Source: Bradyrhizobium sp. WSM1417 (GTDB taxonomy: Bacteria > Pseudomonadota > Alphaproteobacteria > Rhizobiales > Xanthobacteraceae). Taken from it: DNA of 64,000 nucleotides. Of the stretch, positions 35,340-43,077 are shown one piece after another. The notes beneath the pieces were generated by a model. The model saw nothing but the letters and a program-made list of their open reading frames with translations. It was not told where the DNA came from and did not search any database. Each line of letters opens with the position of its first letter. Within the stretch, counting starts at the first letter, position 1. Made by a program: the position numbers and the translations under genes. Location: the NCBI RefSeq assembly GCF_000515415.1, contig NZ_KI911783.1, forward strand, positions 6,621,831 to 6,685,830, written 5' to 3'.

Positions 35340-36209
35340 CTAGAAATTGACGCCGAATATGACCCTTGCCTGGTGGCGCTCGAAATTGACGAGATCAAGA
35401 TTACCGCCCGATCCGGCCGGACGGCCCCAAGCCTGCATGCTCCAGCTCATGGTCAGGCGCGAGCGCTCGGACAGCTGGAAATAAGCGGTCGGACCAACGA
35501 AAAGGGCCTGGCCCGCGAACTCGCCGAGGCCGATGCCTTCATACTGCCGGAAGTAGCGCACCTCGCCGCCGAGCAGCACGTTGGGCCGCACGCGCACGAG
35601 GCCCGCGAAAGCCGCGCCGATGGTCGAGCTCTTTTCGGACAGCCCCGCCATCTCGAAGCGCGCCCATTCGGGTTGATAGATCAGGTTGAGCGCCCCAATG
35701 GCGAAGTTCGGGATCAGTTCGCGATCGAAGGCGAGCGTGAAATCGGTACCGTACATCCGCCCTTTCGCGCCCGAGGTCTCGTCGATGCGGTCGCCATGGA
35801 GTTCGGCTGCGACAGTCAATCCGAATGGCGCGCGCTCGCGATCGAGCAGGCGATAGCGCAGGTCGAGCGACGCGCCCTGGAAATTGAACTGGCGACGGTC
35901 GCCGATATCGGGGACGCCGGTGATGTCGTGCAGCGTGGCCGTGCCGCCGACCTCGATGCGGAAGTTCGGCAGCGGCACGATCTCTATTTCGACCTCCTGC
36001 GACAGCGCGCGATAGGTCCCGCCACCCTTGCCGAATCGTCCTGTCGTCTGGGTCTGGAATTCGCGCTCGCCGGGGTTGCCGACATCGGTGCCGATCATGA
36101 AGCCGAAGATGTGCTCGGTATCAAAGCCCTCTTCGGCGCTGACGCATGCCGGCGCGAGCGCGACGGTGCAGGCGGCTATGGTCCAGAATGTAAGGGCTCT
36201 CGCGCGCAT
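35340..36209 (-). CDS. outer-membrane beta-barrel protein downstream of pqqA, unknown
   Basis: I start at 36209, where a signal peptide (MRARALTFWTIAACTVALAP, cut after VSAEE) begins. The frame is open 12 codons further. The mature chain alternates polar and hydrophobic residues in strands such as NFRIEVGGTATLHDI, ASLDLRYRLLDRE and RLTMSWSMQAWG, and ends RVIFGVNF, a typical outer-membrane C-terminus. It lies 72 bases after pqqA on the same strand and in line with lanM, so a role in PQQ, lanthanide or alcohol entry is possible. No family name is certain. Confidence 0.72.
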   Translation of the reverse strand: MRARALTFWTIAACTVALAPACVSAEEGFDTEHIFGFMIGTDVGNPGEREFQTQTTGRFGKGGGTYRALSQEVEIEIVPLPNFRIEVGGTATLHDITGVPDIGDRRQFNFQGASLDLRYRLLDRERAPFGLTVAAELHGDRIDETSGAKGRMYGTDFTLAFDRELIPNFAIGALNLIYQPEWARFEMAGLSEKSSTIGAAFAGLVRVRPNVLLGGEVRYFRQYEGIGLGEFAGQALFVGPTAYFQLSERSRLTMSWSMQAWGRPAGSGGNLDLVNFERHQARVIFGVNF

Positions 36210-36281
36210 CCCCGACACTACCACGGCTTCGACGGTGGTTGCCATCGAAGCCGCGGCAGGTCGTCAGTCTTACTTGTGGTC

Positions 36282-36362
36282 TTACTTGCGCAGAGCGCAG
36301 GCGTACATGTTGATTTCCATGCCGACCGGCACTTCCACGATCTTCGGAGCTTTCCAGGCCAT
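36282..36362 (-). CDS. pqqA: PQQ precursor peptide PqqA
   Basis: A 26-codon gene with GGGAG 7 bases upstream of the ATG. The peptide starts MAWKAPKIVEVPVG and contains the essential MEINMY segment: E16 and Y20 are separated by three residues, exactly as needed for the carbon-carbon bond made by PqqE. It ends ACALRK. PqqA is the ribosomal source of pyrroloquinoline quinone. No pqqB, C, D or E is present in the window, so this is a solitary copy that needs the enzymes from elsewhere. It lies between lanM and an outer-membrane gene on one strand. Confidence 0.93.
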   Translation of the reverse strand: MAWKAPKIVEVPVGMEINMYACALRK

Positions 36363-36533
36363 TCGGGGACTCCCAAGGGATTGAGCGCGACATCGCGCCG
36401 GCCAAAACCTAGGGCTGCGTCAGGCACAGCGCAAGTCTGGAATCGCGCCGGTGACACAGCGAACTGTCGCATCGCGCTTGCAAATTTCTCTCTCGGGCAA
36501 CTCGCCTTCGCTCCCAGTCAAGCGGCGCAGTCT

Positions 36534-36926
36534 TCACTGCAACAAGCGCAGCAGCGCGCGGCCGGCACGCGAGTTCATCTCCTTGGCATCCAGCGTTCCA
36601 TCCTTGTCGGGATTCGCCGCGTTGAAGCGCTGCTCCACCACCGAGAGGTATTCGTCGAGCGTGAGAGTCCCGTCGCGATCGGGATCGGCGGCGGCGAGTT
36701 CTTTCGCCGTTAACCGTCCGCGCAATTCGCGGGCGTCGAGCGTGCCGTCGTGATCGGGATCGAGCTTGGCGAACAACGCGGCCGCCGCCTTCTTCACCTC
36801 GGCTAGGTCGAGTGTGCCGTCATTGTCGGCATCGAACGTCTTGACCGCATTGCCGGAGGCCGACCATGCCGGACCGGACATCAGCGCAATCGTGAGCGCA
36901 AGTGCAACAGAGCGACGCGATATCAT
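36534..36926 (-). CDS. lanM: lanmodulin-like lanthanide-binding protein
   Basis: GGGAGG precedes the ATG at 36926. The 130-residue protein has a signal peptide (ending PAWSAS) and four EF-hand loops at residues 32-43, 56-67, 81-92 and 105-116, spaced 24-25 apart. Loops 2-4 have proline at position 2 (DPDHDGTLDARE, DPDRDGTLTLDE, NPDKDGTLDAKE), the mark of lanmodulin, and loop 4 starts with Asn as in Methylorubrum LanM. Loop 1 is DADNDGTLDLAE, with Ala instead of Pro, and loop 3 has Thr instead of Asp at position 9. It would bind lanthanides tightly in the periplasm. The end, SRAGRALLRLLQ, also resembles LanM. Confidence 0.93.
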   Translation of the reverse strand: MISRRSVALALTIALMSGPAWSASGNAVKTFDADNDGTLDLAEVKKAAAALFAKLDPDHDGTLDARELRGRLTAKELAAADPDRDGTLTLDEYLSVVEQRFNAANPDKDGTLDAKEMNSRAGRALLRLLQ

Positions 36927-37268
36927 GAAAACCTCCCTCACCAAGAGCTCCGATTCGAACCGGATCGAAACGACATAAGTCCACAAGCGAGCCTCGGTTC
37001 AAGCCCCGAATTGCAGCCCGCACACAGCACAACTTGCGGAACCCGTCGGCCGACCGCTGCCGTCGCGCCCGCGCCCTGCTCCATGCCGCGGAATTTCTTC
37101 AGCGCCTGCGCACAAGTGAGAGTTGCTTGTCAGCTCTCCGTCAGGTGACTGGCATCCCGCCGCCCACCATATCGGCATCGCAATTACGACTTTCGTATTG
37201 ACGCGTTTTGCATTCGGGCGGAGTGTTGCTGTCGCAGCGTCAATAGGCGCGCATATTGGGAGGAACGG
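36927..37268. other. 342-base divergent promoter region between lanM and the second PQQ dehydrogenase
   Basis: No gene is present. It must carry the lanM promoter leftwards and the dehydrogenase promoter rightwards. A GATTCGAACCGGATCGAA stretch lies near the lanM side, and a spaced inverted repeat lies at 37196-37245 just before the dehydrogenase. A ribosome site, TGGGAGGAACGG, precedes 37269. Confidence 0.55.
37196..37245. promoter_or_regulatory. spaced inverted repeat upstream of the second PQQ dehydrogenase
   Basis: TATTGACGC (37196-37204) and GCGTCAATA (37237-37245) are perfect inverted 9-mers separated by 32 bases. They lie 23 bases before the start codon at 37269. They could be an operator bound by a dimer or tetramer, or the base of a 5' UTR stem-loop. 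The left arm includes TTGACG, a -35-like hexamer, but no good -10 follows at 17 bases. Confidence 0.4.
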
Positions 37269-38933
37269 ATGAAACGCTTTGCGATGGCCGCGAGCCTCGT
37301 CATGCTTGCATCGACTTGTGCAAATGCACAAACCAGCGAGCAGCTGGTCAAGGGCGCGACCGATACATCGAACGTTCTCAACTACGGGATGGGCTACAAT
37401 CTCCAGCGCTTCTCGACGCTGAACCAGATCAACAAGGACAGCGTCAAGAACCTTGTCCCGGTCTGGAACTACTCTTTCAACGACGATCGCAGCGAGGAAT
37501 CCCAGCCGCTAGTGTACCAGGGCGTGATCTACGTGACGTCGCACAACGCGACCATGGCGGTCGATGCCAAGACCGGCAAGCAAATCTGGAAATCCAAGGT
37601 CGAGTATCCTGCCGAAACGCCGCGCATCGTCTGCTGCGGCATCATCAATCGCGGCGCCGCACTCTATGAGGGCAAGGTGTTCCGCACCACGCTCGACGCC
37701 AACGTGATCGCGCTCGACGCCAAGGACGGCAAGGAGCTGTGGCGGCAGAAGGCCGCCGACATCAAGGAAGGCTATTCGATGACGGTGGCGCCGCTGGTCG
37801 CCGACGGCGTCGTGATCACCGGCATCTCCGGCGCCGAGTTCGGCACCCGCGGCTTCATCGACGGCTGGGATCCGGCAACGGGCAAGCATTTGTGGCGCAC
37901 CCATTCGATCCCCTCACCCGACGAGCCCGGCGGCGACACCTGGAAGGGCGATACCTGGAAGCTCGGCGGTGGCTCGACCTGGATTACGGGTTCCTATGAT
38001 CCCGAGCTGAACACGGTCTATTGGGGTATCGGCAATCCCGGACCGTTCAACTCGGCGGTTCGCCCGGGCGACAATCTCTACACCTGCTCCGTGCTGGCGA
38101 TGGATCCCAAGACCGGCAAGATCAAGTGGCACTACCAGTTCTCGCCGAACAATCCGTTCGACTATGACAGCGTGGCCGAGATGGTCCTCGCCGACATGAA
38201 CGTCGAGGGCAAGCCGACCAAGGTGTTGATGGACGCCAACCGCAACGGTTTCTTCTACGTGCTCGACCGCACCAATGGAAAGCTGCTCGCGGCCAATCCT
38301 TACGTGAAGGTCAACTGGGCGACCGGAATCGACATGAAGACCGGACGTCCCATCGAGACCGACGTCTCGAAGGATGCGCGTGAGGGCAAGAAGGTGACCG
38401 TCTATCCGTCGATCCTCGGCGGCAAGAACTGGGAGCCGATGTCGTTCAATCCGCAGACCGGCCTCGCCTACGCCAATACGCTCGCCTTCGGCGGCAGGTA
38501 CAAGACCGAACCGGCCACCTTCAAGCAGGGGGAATGGTATCTCGGCATGGACCTCACCGATCTCTGGGAATGGGGTGATGGCCCGCGCGGTCATCTGAAG
38601 GCGATCGATCCCATGACCGGCAAGGCGAAGTGGGAAGCACCAAGCGACATCCCGCGCTTCTCCGGCGTGTTGTCGACCGCGGGCGGCGTCGTGTTCTCGG
38701 GCGCGCTGACCGGCGAGTTCGAGGCCTTCGATGCCGACACCGGCAAGAAGCTCTGGCAGTTCCAGACCGGCTCGGGCATCGAGGGACAACCGGTGACCTG
38801 GCAGCAGGACGGCGTGCAGTATGTCGCCGTGACGAGCGGCTATGGCGGCGTCTACTCGCTGTTCTCCGGCGACGAGCGGCTGGCCAAAGTCCCGCCCGGT
38901 GGCTCGCTTTGGGTTTTTGCGGTCAAGCAATAA
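37269..38933 (+). CDS. lanthanide-type PQQ-dependent alcohol dehydrogenase (ExaF/PedH-like)
   Basis: This 554-residue periplasmic enzyme has a signal peptide ending CANAQT and the eight-bladed propeller W-motifs (for example DAKTGKQIWKSK, DAKDGKELWRQK). The vicinal disulphide is C122-C123 in IVCCGIINRG. Metal and PQQ ligands are E190 (GAEFG), N256 (GIGNPG) and catalytic D298. D300 in FDYD is the extra Asp diagnostic of lanthanide enzymes; calcium enzymes have Ala or Ser there. It oxidises primary alcohols or aldehydes with a cytochrome c acceptor, probably that encoded 10 bases downstream. The ExaF/PedH assignment rests on length and motif style and should be tested by phylogeny. Confidence 0.9.
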   Translation: MKRFAMAASLVMLASTCANAQTSEQLVKGATDTSNVLNYGMGYNLQRFSTLNQINKDSVKNLVPVWNYSFNDDRSEESQPLVYQGVIYVTSHNATMAVDAKTGKQIWKSKVEYPAETPRIVCCGIINRGAALYEGKVFRTTLDANVIALDAKDGKELWRQKAADIKEGYSMTVAPLVADGVVITGISGAEFGTRGFIDGWDPATGKHLWRTHSIPSPDEPGGDTWKGDTWKLGGGSTWITGSYDPELNTVYWGIGNPGPFNSAVRPGDNLYTCSVLAMDPKTGKIKWHYQFSPNNPFDYDSVAEMVLADMNVEGKPTKVLMDANRNGFFYVLDRTNGKLLAANPYVKVNWATGIDMKTGRPIETDVSKDAREGKKVTVYPSILGGKNWEPMSFNPQTGLAYANTLAFGGRYKTEPATFKQGEWYLGMDLTDLWEWGDGPRGHLKAIDPMTGKAKWEAPSDIPRFSGVLSTAGGVVFSGALTGEFEAFDADTGKKLWQFQTGSGIEGQPVTWQQDGVQYVAVTSGYGGVYSLFSGDERLAKVPPGGSLWVFAVKQ

Positions 38934-38943
38934 CCACGGCACG

Positions 38944-39300
38944 ATGCTGAGAAAGCTATCTCACAAGACGGTGGCGATCCTCGCCACCGTCGCGGTGCTG
39001 GCGGTCGCGCTTGCGGCGACCGTTCGTGCCGCGGATGATTCAAGCGGCAATCCCGTGCAGGCACAGATCGACCACGGCAAGTCGACCTACGCGGAGAAAT
39101 GCTCGCACTGCCACGGCCCCAACATGATGAACCCCGGCACCATCACGCCGGACCTGCGCGCCTTCCCCGACGACAAGACGCGCTTCGTCACCACGGTGAA
39201 GAACGGCAAGAACAACAGGATGCCGCCCTGGGCCGATATTCTCAGCGACGAGGAGATCGGGAATCTCTGGGCCTTCATCTCGAGCCGGAGAAAACCATGA
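38944..39300 (+). CDS. c-type cytochrome, partner of the second PQQ dehydrogenase
   Basis: The 118-residue protein has a signal segment ending TVRAADD and one haem site, CSHCH (C53, C56, H57). The axial Met is probably in NNRMPPWADILS, followed by the closing helix EEIGNLWAFISSRR. It starts 10 bases after the dehydrogenase and overlaps the next gene as ATGA. Expected role: electron acceptor in the periplasm. It is shorter and unlike XoxG at 46445. Confidence 0.88.
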   Translation: MLRKLSHKTVAILATVAVLAVALAATVRAADDSSGNPVQAQIDHGKSTYAEKCSHCHGPNMMNPGTITPDLRAFPDDKTRFVTTVKNGKNNRMPPWADILSDEEIGNLWAFISSRRKP

Positions 39301-40226
39301 GGCGTTGGCTGGCTGCGTGGAGCATTGCCGCGATCCTGGCGGCGGCGGTCACGGCTGCGCGCGCGGCGGACGATCCGCTCAAGATTTGTCTCGACGAGGA
39401 CAGGCCGCCGTTCTCGGTGCATCACAAGGGCAAGCCGGGCTCGGGTTTCGACGTGCTGCTGGCGCAAGCGATCGCCGATCGGCTCGGAAGGCCGCTGACG
39501 GTCCAGTGGTTCGAGAGCAAGCTGGACGAGGATTCGAGCCCGCAGCTCGAGGCCAATGCGCTGCTGTCCGACGGGCGCTGCTCGCTCGTTGGCGGCTACG
39601 CGCTGACGACGGACTCTCTCGTCAAGCCCGGCATGAAAACGGCGCGCCTGCCGGATTTTGCCGGCGCTACGCGCGACGACCGGCGCCGCCGCGTCGCGCT
39701 CGGCGTGCTCGCGCCGAGCCAGCCCTATGTCTACTCGCCGATGACGGTCGTGCTCGGACCGAAGGCGCGGGGTCGCAAGATCGGCGATATCGGCGATCTC
39801 GCCGGCCTGCGCCTCGTCATCGAGAGCGGCTCGCTCGGCGATGCGATCCTCATGACCTTCGACAAGGGGCGCCTGATCGACGACATCACGCATCTTGTCC
39901 CCGCCCGCGATGATCTCCTCGGCGCACTTGCCCGTGGCGACCATGACGCGACGCTGATCGACCTCGGCCGCTTCGACGCCTATCGCGCCGCGCACCCTGA
40001 TACGGCGATCACCGCGTCCGGCTACTACTATCCGATCGGGGCCAACCGCGGCTATGTCGGGCTCGCCAGCGATCCCGCACTGATCGACGCCGTCAACAAG
40101 GCGCTGACCGGGCTTGCTGCCGAGGGCAAGATCGCCGAATTCGGCAGGCAGATGGGGCTGAGCTATCTGCCGCCGCGTGAGCCTGCGATCCTCGGCGACG
40201 TCTGGATGAAGATCATTCAGCGGTGA
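39297..40226 (+). CDS. XoxJ-like family-3 solute-binding protein
   Basis: The start overlaps the cytochrome stop (ATGA). The 309-residue protein has a signal peptide ending ARAADD and the family-3 pattern LKICLDEDRPPFSVHHKGKP, then GSGFDVLLAQAIADRLGRPL and IGANRGYVGLASDPALID. The position dehydrogenase-cytochrome-binding protein repeats the XoxF-XoxG-XoxJ order. XoxJ is thought to help XoxF assembly or activation. Note that the main xoxFG pair at 44560 has no J gene after it, so this one or the 27797 protein might serve it. Confidence 0.85.
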   Translation: MRRWLAAWSIAAILAAAVTAARAADDPLKICLDEDRPPFSVHHKGKPGSGFDVLLAQAIADRLGRPLTVQWFESKLDEDSSPQLEANALLSDGRCSLVGGYALTTDSLVKPGMKTARLPDFAGATRDDRRRRVALGVLAPSQPYVYSPMTVVLGPKARGRKIGDIGDLAGLRLVIESGSLGDAILMTFDKGRLIDDITHLVPARDDLLGALARGDHDATLIDLGRFDAYRAAHPDTAITASGYYYPIGANRGYVGLASDPALIDAVNKALTGLAAEGKIAEFGRQMGLSYLPPREPAILGDVWMKIIQR

Positions 40227-40245
40227 CGGGAGCGTCCGGCTCCCG
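40227..40245 (+). terminator. hairpin after the second dehydrogenase operon
   Basis: CGGGAGC and GCTCCCG form a 7-base stem with a 5-base loop starting right after the stop codon. There is no T-run, so it may also be a small repeat. Confidence 0.4.
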
Positions 40246-40269
40246 GAATGACGGATAAAGTGGTCGGCG

Positions 40270-41364
40270 ATGGGCCCGCTACAACCATGGCTGGCTCGGC
40301 GACATTCTGCACCCTATGATGCAGCCGTTTTCATTCGGTCCTTTGGTGACATCGTGAATCCTTTCGCCGCAAGTCTGCGCGATCTCCTCTCGCGCGAAAT
40401 CAAGACCGGCGAGTTGGTGCGGGCGCTGATCGTCGTCGGCCCGATGGTCGCCGCCTATTTCATCGCGCGCGAGACGGCGCTGCTGAATCTCGGGTTGGTC
40501 GCGGTCTCGTTGCTCATTCCCGCACTCAGGCTGCACCTGCCGCCGAAAGTCGTGGCGTGGCATTATCTCGCCATCCTCCTCACCTTTGCCGCGCTGTTCC
40601 TCGCGAGCCCGATCAAGCCGCTATTCGCAGTGCTGACGGCGCTCGCCGGATTCCTTGCGGTCGCAGTGACGCGCCACGGCGAACATTTCCGCACGCTCGG
40701 GAATTGGGTGTTCATCCCCGCCGTGTATCTTGCCTGCGAGGTGCGGGAGGGCGTGAGCGCCTCGGAAGCCCTGCGCCATGCCGGCATGATCATCGTGTCC
40801 TCTCCGATCGCGCTGGCTCTGGTCTGCGCCATCCGGATTTACGACCAGCGACGGTGCGGCGATGCCGCGACCTCGTTCGGAGCGCCCGCGGCCGAATGGT
40901 TTGTGCCCGCGGCGGCAACCGCCCTTGCGGTGTTCGCTGCGGCGGCGCTGGTCGAGATCCTCGATCTCGCGCAGGGCCAATGGGTGATGTGGTCGGCCGC
41001 AAGCGTCGTGGTCGGCGATTTCGCCGCTTCGATCGGCAAGCTGAAGCAGCGGGCGATCGGCGCCGTCGCCGGCGTGCCGCTCGGTTTCCTCGCCGGCATG
41101 GTGCTGCCGCAAAGCCGGGTCGGCTATGCGCTCGCGGTTCTCGCGGCCACCCTCACGCTGATCTCGTTCTCCCGCTACATCATCGGCTTCGGCCTGCGCT
41201 GCTTCTTCATCGCGCTGGCCGCCTCTTTCGCCGGCAGCGCCAGCGGCATCGCGGAGGAGCGCATCGCCAACGTGCTGATCGGCGGCACCTTTGGCTTGCT
41301 TGCGGTAGCCCTGACCGAAATCGTCTGGCTGCGTGTCATGCGAAAAGTGCGATTGTCCGGATGA
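40270..41364 (+). CDS. FUSC-like multi-span membrane protein
   Basis: The open frame codes for 364 residues. A GTG at 40354 (336 residues, starting NPFAASLRDLLSREIKTGEL) is a likely alternative start, as the first 28 residues look non-native. Nine to ten hydrophobic segments are arranged in two halves, and QWVMWSAASVVVGDFAASIG plus LKQRAIGAVAGVPLGFLAG recall the FUSC/aromatic-acid exporter repeat. Proteins of this type move organic acids or are of unknown function. No partner (membrane-fusion) gene lies next to it. Confidence 0.65.
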   Translation: MGPLQPWLARRHSAPYDAAVFIRSFGDIVNPFAASLRDLLSREIKTGELVRALIVVGPMVAAYFIARETALLNLGLVAVSLLIPALRLHLPPKVVAWHYLAILLTFAALFLASPIKPLFAVLTALAGFLAVAVTRHGEHFRTLGNWVFIPAVYLACEVREGVSASEALRHAGMIIVSSPIALALVCAIRIYDQRRCGDAATSFGAPAAEWFVPAAATALAVFAAAALVEILDLAQGQWVMWSAASVVVGDFAASIGKLKQRAIGAVAGVPLGFLAGMVLPQSRVGYALAVLAATLTLISFSRYIIGFGLRCFFIALAASFAGSASGIAEERIANVLIGGTFGLLAVALTEIVWLRVMRKVRLSG

Positions 41365-41474
41365 CGCCCGAATAGGCACAGCGCGGCCATTCGAATGCGC
41401 CAATCTGTCTCGCCTGGCACCCATGGCAGAGGCGACCGGATGCAGTACCGTCGGTGGCAATCCGGGAGAGAATC

Positions 41475-42464
41475 ATGTCCGCGAAGCTCGATCGTCGCCA
41501 CTTCATCGCCGCTGGCACCGCCACACTCGCCATGCCTTTCGTCTCGCGCAACGCCTCGGCGCAGGCTGCGTGGCCATCGCGGCAAATCCGCATGATTTGC
41601 AGCTATCCCGCCGGCGGACAGACCGACCTGCTCGCGCGTGCCTATGGCGAATTCATTTCCAAGCAGGTCGGAAAGACCGTCGTCATCGAGAACAAGCCCG
41701 GCGCCGCCGGCGCGATCGGGACGGCGGAGGTCGCCCGCGCGGAGCCCGACGGCCACACCATCCTATGCTCGATCTCGACCACTTACATCATGAATCGGGT
41801 GGTGATGAAGGCTCCCGGCTACGACATGGACAAGGATTTGACGCTGGTCAGCGTCATTCCCGGCGCGGGCCTGTTGCTGGTCGCGAACCCAAAAACCGGC
41901 GTCAAGTCGCTGGAGGATTTCGTCGCCTTCGCGCGCAAGAGCGGCAAGGTCAACTTCGGCACCTATAGCGCGGGCTCGGCCCCGCATATGACCATCCATG
42001 AGCTCAACAAGCAGTACGGCCTTGCCATCGAGCCGATCCACTATCGCGGCGAAGCCCCGATGTGGACGGGCATGCTGGAAGGTACGCTCGATGTGGCCAT
42101 GGGCAGCTACACGGCAGCGCAATCAGTTTTGCAGAGCGACCGTGGCACCGTATTCGCGGTGCATTCGAAGAAGGTCGACGCGATTCCCGATATCAAGACC
42201 CTCCCCGAGCAGGGCGCGACGTCGAAATTCTTCACCGTCAGCGGCTTCTCCGGCTGGGCCGTGCCGAAGGCGACACCGCAGCCGGTCGTCGACCGCCTGG
42301 CGGAGCTTTGCGTCGCTGCCAACAGCGATCCGAAGGTGAAGGAGGTGCTCAACACGTTCGTGCTCGAACCCGCGATCGGCTTCAAGGAAACCAACGCGCT
42401 GTATCAGCGCGAGCTGCCGATCTGGATCGAGAGCGCGCGGTCCCTCGGACTCGAGCCCTCCTGA
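41475..42464 (+). CDS. Bug family tripartite tricarboxylate transporter binding protein
   Basis: The start at 41475 (GGGAGAG upstream) gives 329 residues with a Tat-like leader (DRRHFIAAGTATLAMPFV). The Bug/TctC pattern follows: WPSRQIRMICSYPAGGQTDL, then VVIENKPGAAGAIGTAEVA and NFGTYSAGSAPHMTIHELN. Such proteins bind carboxylates in the periplasm. The membrane parts TctA/B are not in the window, which is common for this expanded family. The ligand is unknown. Confidence 0.88.
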   Translation: MSAKLDRRHFIAAGTATLAMPFVSRNASAQAAWPSRQIRMICSYPAGGQTDLLARAYGEFISKQVGKTVVIENKPGAAGAIGTAEVARAEPDGHTILCSISTTYIMNRVVMKAPGYDMDKDLTLVSVIPGAGLLLVANPKTGVKSLEDFVAFARKSGKVNFGTYSAGSAPHMTIHELNKQYGLAIEPIHYRGEAPMWTGMLEGTLDVAMGSYTAAQSVLQSDRGTVFAVHSKKVDAIPDIKTLPEQGATSKFFTVSGFSGWAVPKATPQPVVDRLAELCVAANSDPKVKEVLNTFVLEPAIGFKETNALYQRELPIWIESARSLGLEPS

Positions 42465-42549
42465 ACCGCGAGCCAAGACGCCCTTCGCGGCGCGGCATCC
42501 GACCAAAGCCTAGTGCCGGAAACGCATTTTCCCGCTATGATTGTGGGAA

Positions 42550-42572
42550 GCCGGCGGGAAGGTCCCGCCGGC
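42550..42572. terminator. hairpin between Bug protein and next gene
   Basis: GCCGGCGGGA and TCCCGCCGGC form a perfect 10-base stem with a 3-base loop. It lies 22 bases before a start codon and 85 after the previous stop. Without a T-run it may be a terminator or a leader structure. Confidence 0.4.
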
Positions 42573-42594
42573 GCGGACACGAAAGGCCGATCCC

Positions 42595-43020
42595 ATGACA
42601 CCGGATGGCGTCGCCGTAGCCGTCATGATCATCCTGCTCTTTCCGATGGGCTATTTCACGCTGGCGTCTCCGGCCTTTCTGCTGGTGAAGCTGGATATCC
42701 AGCCCGTCGCCCAGCTTTTACGCGGCATGTTCAATGCCCATTTTCTGGTGATGCGCGTTGCCGGACTCATCGGAACGGTCGCTTTCCTGCTCGACGGTCG
42801 TCTGGTCGCCGCGATGGGCGTTGGCCTCCTTGCGGCCTTGGCGATCTATGGACGCCGCTGGTTCATGCAACGGATGGATGAACAGCTCAGCGCCAGGGAC
42901 GCCGGCGATGCTGAGGCCCCACGCCGGCTGCGCCGACTGCATTGGAGTGGGATGCTGGGCAATGCAGTGCTGCTCGCCGCTCTCCTGACCAGCATTCCCT
43001 ACATCGCCATATCGGCATGA
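42595..43020 (+). CDS. small inner-membrane protein, unknown
   Basis: I use the ATG at 42595, giving 141 residues. Predicted helices are at about 5-28, 44-66, 68-86 and 120-140. A basic/acidic loop (RRWFMQRMDEQLSARDAGDA) lies between helices 3 and 4. No Pfam-like family comes to mind. It is convergent with the AraC regulator gene. Confidence 0.6.
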   Translation: MTPDGVAVAVMIILLFPMGYFTLASPAFLLVKLDIQPVAQLLRGMFNAHFLVMRVAGLIGTVAFLLDGRLVAAMGVGLLAALAIYGRRWFMQRMDEQLSARDAGDAEAPRRLRRLHWSGMLGNAVLLAALLTSIPYIAISA

Positions 43021-43077
43021 GAGACATCGCGGGCGCGTGACGGTCAGCCGTCGCGTCGAGGCCAACCTGACGTTTGC

